From: Antilocapra americana
Taxonomy: Eukaryota > Chordata > Mammalia > Artiodactyla > Antilocapridae
Assembly (NCBI GenBank): GCA_007570785.1
Contig: ML660211.1
Coordinates: 2,843,947 to 2,907,946, forward strand
Length of the DNA: 64,000 bases
Reading direction: 5' to 3'
The position numbers and the translations under genes are program-made. The notes under the pieces were generated by a model. That model ran no database searches, was not told where the DNA came from, and saw nothing but the letters and a program-made list of their open reading frames with translations. Below, piece by piece: positions 1-11,860 of this stretch. Position 1 is the stretch's first letter; every line of letters begins with the position of its first letter.

Positions 1-98
1 TGTCCAAGGGACTCTTAAGTGTCTTCTCTAGCACCACAGTTTCAAAAGCACCGATTCTTCTGTGCTCAGACTTCTTAGCGATCCAACTCTCATGTGGT
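1..98 (-). mobile_element. BovB LINE fragment, cut by window edge
   Basis: The reverse complement resembles the 3' part of the BovB reverse-transcriptase ORF. The same stretch recurs in the longer antisense BovB copy at about 39,025-39,115, in the same order. It runs off the left edge of the window, so its full extent is unknown. Confidence 0.8.
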
Positions 99-927
99 TG
101 TGGCTTATTTCTCTTTCTGCTCTTACAGGTGAGTTATTACAAAAGGCAAGAGGCATGAGTTCTGTCTGGATGTCTCACTTGGCAGCATTTGATAATAGCA
201 ATATCCTCCTTTTTGAAATATTCTTCTTCCTAGGATTCTAGGACAGCGTACCTCCTAATTTATACCTTCCAACCACTTTAATGTAATTGTCTGCTCTGGC
301 TTAACATTGTTTGTTCCCCGGGTAAATGTGATGTTCACGGGGATTCTTTACAGTCTTCTCCTTTTGTCCCCTTCTATTTCTGTTTCCCTTTTCTTAGTCT
401 ATTCTTCTGTATCTTCCTCTTATAACATTTTCCCTGAAACTCCTTTCCCTCTTACCTTCCTCTGTATTTTATGCATATTGCTGGCACCTACAGGCAAGAT
501 AAGGTGTTACAAATAATCTTGGAGAACAATAAAGTTTTTTTGAGTTAAATTTAATTTTAATTAGATCAAATAAGAATTTTTAATCTCATCATATGAAATC
601 ATTAAAAGAAATTTTTCTCTTAACCTCAGCTATTTCTCCAGCTACTGATCTATATCTTTCCCTTTGCAAATGCAAAGTCTTTTGAGTAAGCTTTATACAA
701 GTTGGTCTCTTAATCCCCTCCACTCATTTACTTCCCTAGACACTAAAGTGTGGTTTCTACTCAAAACTTTACTTAGATAATTTTTACCAAAATGACTTAC
801 TGTTATATACAGTGGAAAAGTTTCTTTCCAATCCATATATTACTTCATCTCTCTAGGTAAGTGGACAAAGATATATTTATAATTTTTCTGTGGCACTTAC
901 ACTTTTGAGTTTCTTCTTTTACCACTA
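99..927. other. No assignable feature
   Basis: AT-rich sequence with pyrimidine-rich patches. The short open frame at 307-516 lacks any recognisable domain and looks like chance. I recognise no repeat here. Confidence 0.5.
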
Positions 928-937
928 TTACTTTTCT

Positions 938-1290
938 TCAGAGTCCTTTGGACAGCAAGGAGATCAAACCAGTCATGAGCTACGTGAGTCATGATCCTAA
1001 AGGAAATCAACCCTGAATATTCACCAGAAGGACTGATGCTAAAGCTGAATCCCCAATACTGTAGCCACCTGATGCGAAGAGCCGACTCTGAAAAAGACCC
1101 TGATGCTGGAAAAGACTGAGGGCAGGAGGAGAAAGGGACGGCAGAGGATGAGATGGTTGGATGGCATCATCAACTCAATAGACATGAGTTTGAGCAAACT
1201 CTGGGAGAGAGTGAAGGACAGGGAAGCCTGGTTTGCTGCAGTCCATGGGGTTGCAGATTCGGATGTGACTTAGCAACTGAACAACAACAA
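938..1290 (+). mobile_element. BovB LINE, 5'-truncated 3' end
   Basis: Sense-strand 3' end of BovB, covering the C-terminal reverse-transcriptase coding tail and ending in an (AAC)n tail typical of the family. Several indels break the frame. The flanks carry an imperfect 10-bp target-site duplication, ttacttttct at 928-937 and ttgcttttct at 1291-1300, which fits a 5'-truncated retrotransposition. Confidence 0.9.
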
Positions 1291-1479
1291 TTGCTTTTCT
1301 GACAACTTCTCACTTTATCTTTCTTCATTCTTCCCTTTAATTCTATTTCTAGGACAAATACTTCAACACTTCAAGACAATGAATATGCTGATGACTTTCA
1401 GAAATCATCTCTAGCTCAGATCTTCAGGTCTCTTTCCTGAGCTCCAAGTTCATATTACGCGACATCTGGTAAACACCTC

Positions 1480-2262
1480 CACTGAATTTCCCACCAAAAT
1501 AATCACATCACAGCTGAATTCATTATCTTCACCCCAAAGCTTCCCAGAAGGTTTCCATTTAATGACACCATTGACTCAACATCATAATCCACAACCCTGA
1601 CATTCTCACAGATCCCCATTTTTTCTTCTCAACCCAATTGATAATCATATCTTGTCAACTTTATCTCCTTCATATATCGTACATCTCTCTTTTTAATATT
1701 TAATTATTTTATTTGGCTGTGCTAAACTTAGTTGTGACATGTGGAATCTTTAGTTGAATGTGAGAATTCTTAGTTGCTGTGTGTGGAACATACAGGGAAC
1801 AAATCCAGGCCCCCTGCATTGGGAGCATAGACTCCTAGCCCTTGGACCACCAGGAGAGTCCACCTGTTTTTTCATTTTAATGCAATCTGAAATTACCTTT
1901 ATTCAGATCAGGATCATGTTTTACATAGCTAATTTTGACTACCTTCTGTTAATAACTGACTCCATCTGCAGTCTTCTCTTGCTTCCCTCTCTCCCAACCC
2001 TCCACTTTCCTAGTTTATTACCCACATTCTAGTTAGTAATATATTTCTAGAGTACAAGTTAAAGTATGTTTCTTCACTGTTTAAAATTTCCCAGCAATGC
2101 CTTAATCTCTTTCCACTGTCTTTTTCACACTTTAATCTCCAAGCATAGTGAAATAACTTAAGAGTTCCACTCATGTGCCATGTTCCCACATGTCTTTAGC
2201 TTCTATTGGAAACATTTTCTCTTCCTACTCCAATTTTATCAATCACATTTCATCAGGTTAGT
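1480..2262 (-). mobile_element. L2 LINE relic, antisense, interrupted
   Basis: Both halves resemble the reverse complement of the L2 ORF2/3' region: pyrimidine-rich text with CTCC, TTCCC and CCAACCC patches in the usual order. The tRNA-Glu SINE at 1684-1866 interrupts it. No ORF survives. Assigned from pattern memory, so boundaries are approximate. Confidence 0.5.
1684..1866 (-). mobile_element. CHR-type tRNA-Glu SINE, antisense
   Basis: On the minus strand the order is a tRNA-Glu-like head with a degenerate B box (region 1785-1865), a body with repeated short TTAGTTG-type words, and a T-rich end on the plus strand that stands for the A-tail. This matches the older cetartiodactyl CHR SINE class rather than Bov-tA, because the BovB-derived tail is absent. 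Confidence 0.75.
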
Positions 2263-3149
2263 CTGTTTCAGCCACTGAAGTTTAAATCTGGAAAGATTTC
2301 ACCAGTCTCTCAAGGGTAAGTTGGGTGTCCTTCATATATGACTTCCTAGTACACTGGGTCACAAATATTGTGCTGCAGTGACTTGCTTATTTTTCTTTCT
2401 CATTCTATATTATGAGATTCATGAGAGGAAGATCCTTGTCTTATTTGCCAAAAAAACCCCAAGCACGAAGAAAACACTCAATTAAGCAATGATTGAATGC
2501 AAAGGAAAAGTACAAAATTTCATTAAAATTACAAAAGTTCTAGGGTATGTTTTGTTTATTGAATGAAATAACAGTTCTAGTATATTTTTAAAGAAATTGT
2601 CAGAGCCAGGAAACATTAAACAGCAATAAACAAACAAAAAAAACCCCACAGTCTTGTCCAATTATAAATATGGCAGCAAAGATATGAAATTAACAATATA
2701 CTAGTCCATTTAAGAAGTCAATCCTTATTTTAGCGTGATGCCTTTAAACATTTAATTAATGTTCTAATTTCAAGCTTGTCAAGCAAAAATCTTATTACGG
2801 TTTGGCTCCTTTCTTGAGTGAACAGAAGAGAAGTGGCTACCAGTGACAGTTTTATTTCTGAATCTATATTATTAAGTTGGACCTCAGCCTCAAGGGTTTT
2901 GCCAAAGCGAGCCTCTACTGAGTGTTGGGTCCTTCTTGACATGCTAATATTCAAGTCTGCAAGGTTAGATTTTTGTGAAAAATGCCAACTTGTGTGGCTT
3001 CAGGTAACTTAACAAGCCTTCATGGAGGTACACAGCTCCATTTCGGATATCACTGTGGGTTATTCAAGCATATTCCCATTTTTTTTGTCATCTATTTTAT
3101 CAAATAAATTTGTTTTCATCCCAAATTTCTCACCAAGAAACTCATTAAT
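2263..3149. other. No assignable feature
   Basis: AT-rich sequence with two overlapping opposite-strand open frames near 2,730-3,012 (74 and 64 codons). They lack any known motif and are probably chance. Confidence 0.5.
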
Positions 3150-3238
3150 TTATTGAGAAAAAAATATTTATTGAGTGCTAAGTATTTCCTGGACACTGAT
3201 CTAGGTTTTGGAGATCCAGTAGTGCTAAAAATGTTTCA
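3150..3238 (+). mobile_element. L2 3'-end fragment
   Basis: A short stretch with TATTTATTGAGTGC followed by a GGACACTG word, matching the conserved 3' end of L2 (MIR shares part of this core). Too short to separate the two with confidence. Confidence 0.4.
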
Positions 3239-3511
3239 TCATATTGGGACTTGAACGTCTGTGCCAGGATTTGAACTGGACCAAAACCCTGCTTGGGACT
3301 CTAACTCACATGGCTGGGACTCAAACTCAGCCAAAACCCACAGTAATGAAACTCAGGTTCTGATTGTCTTATCACAGTGATAGGTAAGAAGTGGATTTGT
3401 TCAGAAACACACTCTGAAGACAGCATGGGCCATCACAGAGGGTGAGTGAGCCTCTGAAATGTGGCATGGTTAGCTTTTATGGACTTGCTAATTTCATAGA
3501 ATAGTGAGCGA

Positions 3512-3720
3512 GATGTGAAGAACTGACTCATTAGAAAAGACCCTGATACTGGTAAAGATTGAAGGCAGGAGGAGAAGGGGAAAACAGAGGATGAGATGGT
3601 TGGATGGTATCATCAACTCACTGGATACGAGTCTGAGCAAGCTCAGGGAGTTGGTGATGGACAGGGAACCCTGGCATGCTGCAGTCCATGGGGTCTCAAA
3701 GAATTGGACATGATTCTGAA
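3512..3720 (+). mobile_element. BovB LINE 3' fragment
   Basis: Sense 3' end of BovB: the GACTCATTAGAAAAGACCCTGAT word near 3,523, then the GGAGGAGAAGG and GATGAGATGG blocks, then the terminal CTGCAGTCCATGGGGTC region. It is 5'-truncated and lies inside an LTR. Its last bases are included in the tandem duplication that follows. Confidence 0.85.
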
Positions 3721-3893
3721 CAGAATGAGTTGGTGGGTTATTCCAACTCTTTTGGGGAAGGGGTGGAGATTTTCAGGAGTTGAGTCACTGCCCACTTGGA
3801 CATGATTGAATAACTGAACTGAACAGAATGAGTTGGTGGGTTATTCCAACTCTTTTGGGGAACGGGTCAAGATTTTCAGGAGTTGGGTCACTG
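3718..3893 (+). repeat. 103-bp tandem duplication across a BovB/LTR junction
   Basis: The block starting cagaatgagttggtgggtta at 3,721 recurs at 3,824. The match stays in register to gtcactg (3,784 and 3,887), a period of 103 bp. Between the copies lies a second, fuller copy of the BovB terminus (about 3,795-3,823). The first copy lacks part of that terminus. The unit therefore joins LTR and BovB sequence and must postdate the BovB insertion. Confidence 0.9.
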
Positions 3894-4250
3894 TGCAATT
3901 TTTGGTCTTTTGATGGTGCCTTGGAACTGTCATGGTGCCTCTGGGTGTGTCATTTAGCTTGCTGATTGAGGATCAAGGTCTAGTTGAAGTTGATTTGTCT
4001 GCCATTTTGAACCCATTTGATTCTTATTAGTTTGCTGTGTCCTCAGGCTATGTCGTTCTTTCAAAAGTTATGCCCTGCCCCCTTCCCTCCCGTTTCAGTA
4101 CCCAGTAGACAAAATCCTTGCTTTGATTTTTAAACTAGTGTCTCACCTTAAGTAGAAAGAGATATTGCATTCAAACTATAAAAAAGAAGAGGGCCATAAC
4201 AGAGTAACAAGAACCAAATTTGCCTTTTGACAGCATATAACCAGAAAACT

Positions 4251-4392
4251 CATGGATGGCATCACCGACTCAAGGACATGAGTTTGAGTAAACTCCGGGA
4301 GTTGATGATGGACAGGGAGGTCTGGTGTGCTGCAGTCCAAGGGGTTGCAAAGAGTTGGACACAACTGAGTGACTGAACTGAACTGAACTGAG
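4251..4392 (+). mobile_element. BovB LINE 3' end, 142 bp
   Basis: A severely 5'-truncated sense BovB end with an (AACTG)n terminal repeat at 4,375-4,391. Flanked by an imperfect 10-bp direct repeat, ccagaaaact at 4,241-4,250 and ccataaaact at 4,393-4,402, read as the target-site duplication. Confidence 0.85.
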
Positions 4393-4402
4393 CCATAAAA
4401 CT

Positions 4403-5149
4403 AGACAAAATATCAAAACAATCATTTTCACAGAGTATAACTGGCAGCAAGGCCTGGGAGCTGTGTGAGAAGAGAAACATATGAAGTGAGCCATAGGTTT
4501 GCTTTTCGTTTTTACCTGAGAGTACATATAAGGCTGGAATGGATGCAGATGGAGCTCAATAAAGTTAAAAATCTTGTTGAGGAGGCAGCAATGAGTTTGG
4601 GGATCATAATATATTTGCAATTTGTGGGTCAGGGTAGTAAGAAAAAAAAAGAAAGAAATATGCAAAGGGTCCCTGGACGTCTACATGCAGGTTCTCTGCT
4701 GATTCTTGGCTGAGGGTCAGACTGTACATGGTCAGGGTAAACTCTGTGAAACTCAGAAGAGGGTAGCTGCTGTGGGGCTGAGAGGTAAATGGAGATCAAG
4801 AATTTGTGTAGGTATGGGAGGCTAGAGTTCTGACCAAGCCATAATGGAGACACCCCACAAAGGTCATGTTTTTGTCTAAATACTATTCCTAAAGGCAAAG
4901 TCTTTGTCCTCAAACTAATGTACATTGGAAAGAGATTGGTTCTGAAGATCAAACTGATAAGAAATAATCAAGGGGATGCACCAGTGATTTAATCAGAAAA
5001 ATAATCTAACAATATAATCTAAGACAGCATAATCTAGACTCCTATACCTCCCTCCTTTCTCATATGCAATAAATATTTATTAGGAATGCAAGAAATATCT
5101 AATGTGACCCATTATCAATAACAAAAGTAGTCAAGAGAAATTGACCACA
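4403..5149. other. No assignable feature
   Basis: AT-rich sequence. An opposite-strand open frame at 4,629-4,952 (107 codons) has no domain I can name, and it overlaps other open frames. I treat it as chance. Confidence 0.4.
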
Positions 5150-6625
5150 AGTTATCTGAAATGTTGGAAACTGGACTTAAGATGTTATAAAAGCTATTGT
5201 TAATACATTGAAGAATGTTGAGTTTAAAAAAGACACAATGAGTAGATAGATGCAAAAATGCAGCAGAGAAATTAAACTTGTATAGAAAACAATCAAATGG
5301 AAATTATAGAACCAAAATGGAAAATATTTGAAGGAAAAAATTCATTGGATGGGTGTGACAACAGATTAAAGACTGCCTGAAAAGATAAGTAGACCAGAAG
5401 ATAAGTAGGTAGAAATTATTTAATCTAAGGATAGTAGGAAAAAATCACAATTAGAGATATAGATTTAAATTCTATCCCACTCATAAATTTATAGAACAAG
5501 TAGAATGTTAATGAGAATATATAAAACCTGAACATTATCAACTAAATTGACCTAATTGACAACTATACAACATTCTACCAAACACATCTTTTCAAATATA
5601 CAAAGAAGATTATTCAAGATGGTAAACAAGCTAGGATGTAAAACGAATTTAAATAAACTTCAAAAAATTGATATCTTACAGAGTATGTCCTTTGCCCATA
5701 AGAGTTTTGATCAAAATCAACTAGTAACATAGTTATAAAAGTCCCCCAATATTTGGAAATAAAATGATACATGTAAATAATTTATAGGTCAAAGAAGAAA
5801 TCACAAGAGAAACGAGAAACTATTGAATTATTCTAAAAATACAGCACATCAAAATTTGTAGAATACAGTTTAAACTGTATTTATAGGGAAATTTACTGCA
5901 TGAAATGCTGTACTTTACTAATAAAACATGGTCCAAGTTTCTACTTCAAGAAGCTTGAAAACCACGAGCAAATTAAGGCCTCCATAAGTAGAAGGAAAAA
6001 TTCATAAAAACATAGCAGAAGTCTATATAAAAGAAAACAAAGCACAGAGAAAATTTACAATGCTGAAAGTTAGTTCTTTCAAAACAGAACCCCAAATGAG
6101 GTTGTTTAATAGTAGGAAGAAAATGAGTGGTATTAGCACAGAATCTTAGAGATATTACAAAGATAGTAAATATTATGAATGACTTTATGTCAATAAATGC
6201 AATTTAAAATGGGAATATTCTTTAAAGAAAATACTTATCCAAACTGACACTGAAGTGAAAATCTATAGCTCTAATTAATAAATATACTTTTATAATAAAG
6301 ATCTCTCCCCCCACCAAAAAAAATCTTTGGGCCCAAATTTGGTGAATTTCATCACAAATGTAAGCAAAAAAATATTATAATCTTATACAACTTCCAGAAA
6401 ACAGTGGAGAAATGAGTAATTTCTTTCTTATTTTAAGAGGTGAGAATAACTTTTAATACCAAAACCTAAAAAATATAACATGAATACCACCCCAGAAATA
6501 AAAATTAAGAAAGAAAAAGGAAAAGAAAATTATAGACCAATCATCATAGACAAAAAAATTCTGAACAAAATATTATAGACAAATTCATCAATTTAAAGAG
6601 GGAGAAGCATATATTCTAGCATAAA
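5150..6625 (+). mobile_element. Ancient L1 (L1M-class) relic, ORF1 and ORF2 pieces
   Basis: Recognisable, highly decayed L1 coding in order: an ORF1 coiled-coil-like part (about 5,330-5,440), then ORF2 endonuclease to pre-RT text (about 5,540-6,090, including the CTAATTGAC...ACATTCTACC and CCCCAATATTTGGAAAT blocks), then RT domain text near 6,330-6,590. Large internal deletions and stops in all frames. There is no coding capacity. Much older than the L1 at 24,988-31,982. Confidence 0.75.
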
Positions 6626-6854
6626 GCTAAATAAATTGTGAAGTAAATGATCGCTTTCTTTGTCTACTCAATTCATTCTCAACCTATATTCATTTCTTCT
6701 ATTCACTGGTCTCTAGAAGCATTCTTCATGGCCCATGATTATTTGTAATATAATAAGTTCCATACAGAGTGAAGCAAGAAAAATGGATATGGTAGAATTA
6801 TGGTGATAGCTAAAAGGGTTTGCATTTATAACGTGTTTAGAGGTTTTGAGGGCT

Positions 6855-6970
6855 GAGTGCTGTTTATATGCATGACTACATTTAGTATTTACAACAGATG
6901 TCTGGAATATATACTACATTCATTTACATAGCTGAGGAAACTGATATTCATATAAATACAATTGTCCCAG
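6855..6970 (+). mobile_element. MIR SINE fragment
   Basis: MIR core-like order: GAGTGCTGTTTA, a degenerate CATTTAGTATTTACAAC block, then TAGCTGAGGAAACTGA near 6,930, which is the hallmark of the MIR 3' half. Confidence 0.6.
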
Positions 6971-6999
6971 ATCTTTTCAAACAAACGTATTGTAGAAGT

Positions 7000-7607
7000 G
7001 CAACTTTCTCAAGAAGGCAACGTTTTCTGTCAGAGTAGAGTGACTGTCCTCCAAAGAAGTCCATGCCCTAATTCTCAGAACCTGTGAATATGTTACCTTA
7101 CTGTGGAAAAAATGCTTTGCTAATATGATTAAGATTAAGGACCTTGAGAGGGGGGAATTATCATGAATTATCCAGGCAGACACAATATAATCACTCAATC
7201 CTTAAAAGTGGAAGAGGAGGGCAGAGAAGTGGACCAGGAAGTACAATGTAAGGAGTACTGTTACTGCCCTTGAAGATGGAAGAAGAGGTTCCCAAACCAA
7301 AGAATGCGGTAGCTCGCAGGTGAAGATGACCTTAATTTAGAGCAGAATTAAGGAGACATTGGTCCAAAATTTCAAAGAACTGAGTTCTCTCGGGAACCCA
7401 GGTTAGTAGGAAAGGGATTCTCCCGCAGACCTTCGAAAAATAACAAAAATGTTGGTTTTTTTCTTTTTCTAAATTTATTTATTTTTTTTCTAGTGGGGTT
7501 CATGCTACACTCCTGAGCTACAAATCTACAAGATAATATATTTGTGTTGCTTTAAGTCCCTAAAGTTGCCATAATTTGTTATAGCAGCCACAGGAAACTA
7601 ACGCGGT
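7000..7607 (+). mobile_element. MLT1 (MaLR) LTR
   Basis: Starts with the CCTAATTCTCAGAACCTGTGAATATG region (7,066-7,092) and the ATTAAG...GACCTTGAGAGGGG block typical of MLT1 5' halves. It ends with the AAGATAATATATTTGTGTTGCTTTAAG, then AATTTGTTATAGCAGCCACAGGAAACTAA block (7,529-7,603), the conserved 3' end. Divergent, with no internal ERV coding. Confidence 0.75.
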
Positions 7608-9706
7608 CTTCAAATCGCGTGTTATATATCCCCGTGTATCTCTCCTGTATCTGGAATTGTCCTCTTTGGCATGAAGCACTTTTTTAAATGTTGAAAGCAA
7701 CTGTTTGATTATGTTAGAGATCCAGAAACTTAACATGACAATCAGTAGCCAGAAGTGACACAACCTCCAGACATTTCCTCTTAGGTATGGGATCTGCTAC
7801 TTCCATAATGCAGGAGCCAAGTGGGGCTCTTCTACTCCACGGCTCCTTCCACTGGTGTTTGCGCTGGGAAAAGGGGAGCATCTGACGTTTCTTTCCCTCA
7901 GTAAATTGATCCTGAGCATCAGATGTCAGCGGCTAAACTTTACTGAAAAAACTAGGAAGACAGGCAAAGGTCAGTCTCCATAAGAATTTGAGAAGGCATC
8001 ACAGGACTGACATACAGCCCAGAGCTTGTCCACAGCGATTAGATGCTAGTAAGATAATTCCTAGTCAAGCACAACTGTCTCGGGAGGCCTTAGTGCTAAG
8101 CGCTTCCTGGATAAGTCAACAAATTCTAGTCGCTGAAAAGAAGGAAGAACGATCAATGTCAGTGATATTGAACTACTCTTTTTCTTACTTCTCTGGCACA
8201 GTTACTGTTTGATTTTCAAGATTTATTTCTCTTGCTGAGTAGTGTGATTTGCTCAGAATGTAGTAGGGACATATAAGTGGATAATGATTCCTTGAAGCAT
8301 TTTGATAGATTTTCCCCAGATAGCTAAAAATGTGTATATTTCAGAATAAAGTTAATGATTTACCTCTGTGTTTATTATTTTTAAGCCAAAATAGCTGTCA
8401 AAATGAACACAGGGGGTCAGATGTTCGGGTTCTACCCTCATCACTTGACCCATCAGCATTTACAGGGACTGTGGTTCCTTAGTGTGTTCTGATTTGATTT
8501 TCCTTTCCACAACTACTTTCTCCCTCTGGAGCTTAGTACCTGAATTTCTAAAAAAGCAGTGTGAGTCATTATTATTGTGGAAGATTATATTCCTTTAATT
8601 TTTGAAAACTACCATCACAGCAGCAACCTTTCAAGACTTCGGGTAAAATCTGGAGCCCTAGGCTGATCACTGTAGAAAACAAGCTGAATCAGCATCATTT
8701 GGCTACTGGTTGGCAAATGTTAACAGAAAGAAAACTTCTTTCTGTTCTATTTATGTGACTAGAAAGATAGTTTTGTTTCACAATCTCTGGTTTTACTTTC
8801 TGTTCCTTTCCCCCCTTCTTCTCTAATGATCCTAGAGAGACTAAGGCACAACAGGCCTTTCAACCCCTAAATAAAAACTGAAGCAGAATGTTGGCAACGT
8901 TAGGTGTGTGAAAGCAATACCACGACACACACAACCATCTGTAGACCGACTGGCTTGACCCAAACTTTAAACTATTACTTAGCATGCCCCAGCTTCTGGC
9001 CAGAACTTTAAAAAAATATATTGAGAATTCCCCTTGAGAAATTTTTAATGTAACCAAAACCCACTGCTTGCCACCCATACTTCCTTCCTCTTTCAGATTT
9101 CTAAAATGCTTGTCCTTTTGTCCTCCAATTAACATCCACTTTTTACTGGATTGAATACTAAATATATGTGTACTCTCTTAATTTATCTCTCATAGTTATC
9201 TACATTCTTTGCATTTTTAATAGAATTCTGAAATTTCTTATTTGCTTGGTAACTGCTGTAAAATAGATTTCTGAGGAGAATCTTTTGACTAGCTATTAGG
9301 AAAGACAGCAAACTGATTGTGAAAATATGTTCAGGTAACTCTAAGAAAGCAAGAGTGGTTACGTGGAAAAGTGCACTCTGATTTTGCAAAGCCTGTCACT
9401 GGGTGGTATTGCTCTGTGTTCCTGGTGAAGATACTGCCTCTTCCCCTTTTGCTCCTAACCACTCCTCTGTTACTATTTAAATGGAAATTAAAGCAAAGTT
9501 AGCAAATAAAATGCCTGCTACTTTACAACAGAATAGTCTGTTCCAGATCAGTTCTAGATTGGAGAGAGGCAACTAAGAATATGTATTATTGGGTTTATGA
9601 ATAAAGTTACTTTGACCCCAGTGAAGGGAAAGGCTTTTTTGAGTTTTATTCTATCCATATGTCACATGGACGCAAGGACTAATCAGTTTTTAAATACTAG
9701 ATTATT
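7608..9706. other. No assignable feature
   Basis: About 2.1 kb with short open frames only (largest 91 codons at 8,860-9,135, minus strand) and no repeat I recognise. May be single-copy intergenic or intronic sequence. Confidence 0.45.
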
Positions 9707-9982
9707 CTTTTTTATTTATTTATTTATTTTTATTTTCTTTACATTATCGTGTTGGTTTTGCAATACATTGACATGAATCTGCCATGGGTATACATATGTT
9801 CCCCTTCCAGAACCCCCCTCCCACCTCCCTCCCGATTCCCTCTCTCTGCGTCATCCCGGTGCATCAGCCCTGAGCATCAAACCTGGGCTGGCAATTGATT
9901 TCACATATGATAATTAAAATGTTTCAATGCTTTTCTCTCATATCATCCCACCCTTGCCCTCTCCCATTGAGTCCAAAAGACT
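9707..9982 (-). mobile_element. L1 3' end, antisense, 5'-truncated
   Basis: A T-rich start (9,707-9,740) stands for the A-tail. It is followed by the ruminant L1 3' UTR on the minus strand: the GACATGAATCTGCCATGGG block, the CCCCCCTCCCACCTCCCTCCC polypurine-tract complement, and the GGGCTGGCAATTGATT block. The copy at 32,797-33,020 shares this 3' UTR type. Confidence 0.88.
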
Positions 9983-10299
9983 GAAGCCAGTTGATAAATG
10001 ACTGTGACAATTTTAGGAGAAAATTTATTATGTTTCCTATTAATAAATCTCAAGTATAATAAACTGTTTTTTATATTGAAATCTAAAGGGGATCATCCAT
10101 ATACCAGACAACTGAAACTGTTACTTATTAAAAATAACTTCCTTCATCTATCTCTTAATTATTTGTGAAACACCTAGTATGAACCTGAAAAGTGTAATGT
10201 AAACTGAAAAGGCAATGATATTAATTACAGCAGCTGCAAGTTTTGAGTCTTTTATAAGTTGTTGGGATTGCTGTGTGCCTTTGATTAGGGAAGTTCCAT
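9983..10299. other. No firm assignment; possible MIR 5' part
   Basis: AT-rich. The TTGAGTCTTTTATAAG and GCTGTGTGCC words near 10,244-10,280 could be the 5' half of the MIR continuing at 11,560, with the L1 inserted between them. This is inference only. Confidence 0.3.
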
Positions 10300-11552
10300 T
10301 TAATTTTTTTAATTTATTTATCTTTTCATTGAAATAATTACAGAAGTTTGCTGTTTTCTGTCAAACCTACACATGAATCAGCCATAGGTATACATACATC
10401 CCCTCTCTTTTGAACTTCCCTCCCATCTCCCTCCCCACCCCACCCCTCATGGTTGATACAGAGCCCCTGTTTGAGTTTCCTGAGCCATACAGCAAATTCT
10501 CATTGGCTCTCTATTTTACATATATGGTAATGTAAGTTTCCATGTGTCTCTCTCCATACAGCTCACCCTCTCCTCCCCTCTCCCCATGTCTATAAGTCTA
10601 TCCTCTATGTCTCTTTCTCCATTGCTGCCCTGTAAATAAATTCTTCAATACCATTTTTCCAGATTCTGTATATATGCACTAGAATATGATATTTATCTTT
10701 CTCTTTCTGACTTACTTCATTCTGTGTAATAGATTGTAGATTCATCCACCTTATTGGAACTGACTCAAAGGCATTCCTTTTTATGGCTGATTAATATTCC
10801 ATTGTGTAAATATACCACAACTTCTTTATCCATTCATCTGTCAGTGGACATCTAGGTTGCTTCCATGTTATAGCTGTTGTAAATAGTTCTGCAATGAACA
10901 TGAGATACATGTGTCTCTTTCCATTTTGGTTTCCTCAGGGTACATGCCTAGGAGTGATAGTGCCTGTATCAATTTACATTCCCACCAACAGTGCAAGAGT
11001 GTTCATTTCCTCCACACCCTCTCCAGCGTTTATTGTTTGTGGACTCTTTGATGATGGCCATTCTGACCGGTGTAAGGTGATACTTCATTGTAGTTTTGAT
11101 TTGCATTTCTCTAATAAAAAGTGATGTTGAGCATCTTTTCATGTGTTTGTTTGCCATCTGTATGTCTTCTTTGGAGAAATGTCTGTTTAGGTCTTTTTCC
11201 CACTCTTTGATTAGGTTGTTGTTTTCCTGGTATTGAGTTTTATGAACTACTTGTATATTTTAGAAATTAATCCTTTGTCAGTTGTTTCATTTGCTATTAT
11301 TTTCTCCCATTCTGAGGGCTGTCTTTTCACCTTGCTTAAAATTTCCTTTACTGTGCAAAAGCTTTTAAGTTTAATCAGGTCCCATTTGTTTACTTTTGTT
11401 TTTATTTACATTACTCTAGGAGATGGGTCATAGAGGATCTTGCTTTCATTTATGCCACTGAGTGTTCTGCCTATGTTTTCCTCTAAGAGTTTTATAGTTT
11501 CTGGTCTTACATTTAGGTCTTTAATCCATTTTGAGTTAAGAGTAAGTCCTGT
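10300..11552 (-). mobile_element. L1, 5'-truncated, antisense (ORF2 C-terminus + 3' UTR)
   Basis: On the minus strand, 11,552-10,690 encodes the C-terminal part of L1 ORF2. The minus-strand frame at 10,969-11,157 shows the conserved [18 protein letters not shown] and HLTPVRMA blocks followed by a damaged Cys-rich motif. The plus-strand segment 10,300-10,690 is the 3' UTR complement. The 3' UTR differs from that of the intact L1 in this window, so this is a different and older subfamily. Frameshifts break the ORF. Confidence 0.88.
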
Positions 11553-11559
11553 TCTATCT

Positions 11560-11655
11560 ATTTATACAGATGAAGAAGCTGAAATTCAGAGAGTTAAGTT
11601 GCCCTGAATCTTACAGGTGGAGAAAGATGGTACAAAGGTTTGAACCTAAGTTTAT
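11560..11655 (+). mobile_element. MIR SINE 3' half
   Basis: Contains TACAGATGAAGAAGCTGAAATTCAGAGAGTTAAGTTGCC, close to the MIR consensus core, and then a GGTTTGAACC word. Confidence 0.75.
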
Positions 11656-11802
11656 TTGGATTAAAATTATAGAAAATTTATCACTCAACTGCCATAAAAC
11701 AACAAAGTCTTGACTGTTGAGAAATATGGAGATTAACAGACAAGACAGACATGTATAGACCAATGACTAAGGAAGGAAAATTGCAGGGGTGACGAACTCT
11801 GG

Positions 11803-11811
11803 TGTTTGTGT

Positions 11812-11860
<49 letters not shown>

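Larger units (their letters stand above)
3240..4115. mobile_element. Ruminant ERV LTR-like element, interrupted by BovB
   Basis: The segments 3,240-3,510 and 3,822-4,115 read to me as two halves of one ruminant endogenous-retrovirus LTR of BTLTR1 type, with the BovB at 3,512-3,720 between them. No internal gag, pol or env coding is visible, so this would be a solo LTR. The orientation and the exact ends were not established. Confidence 0.5.
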
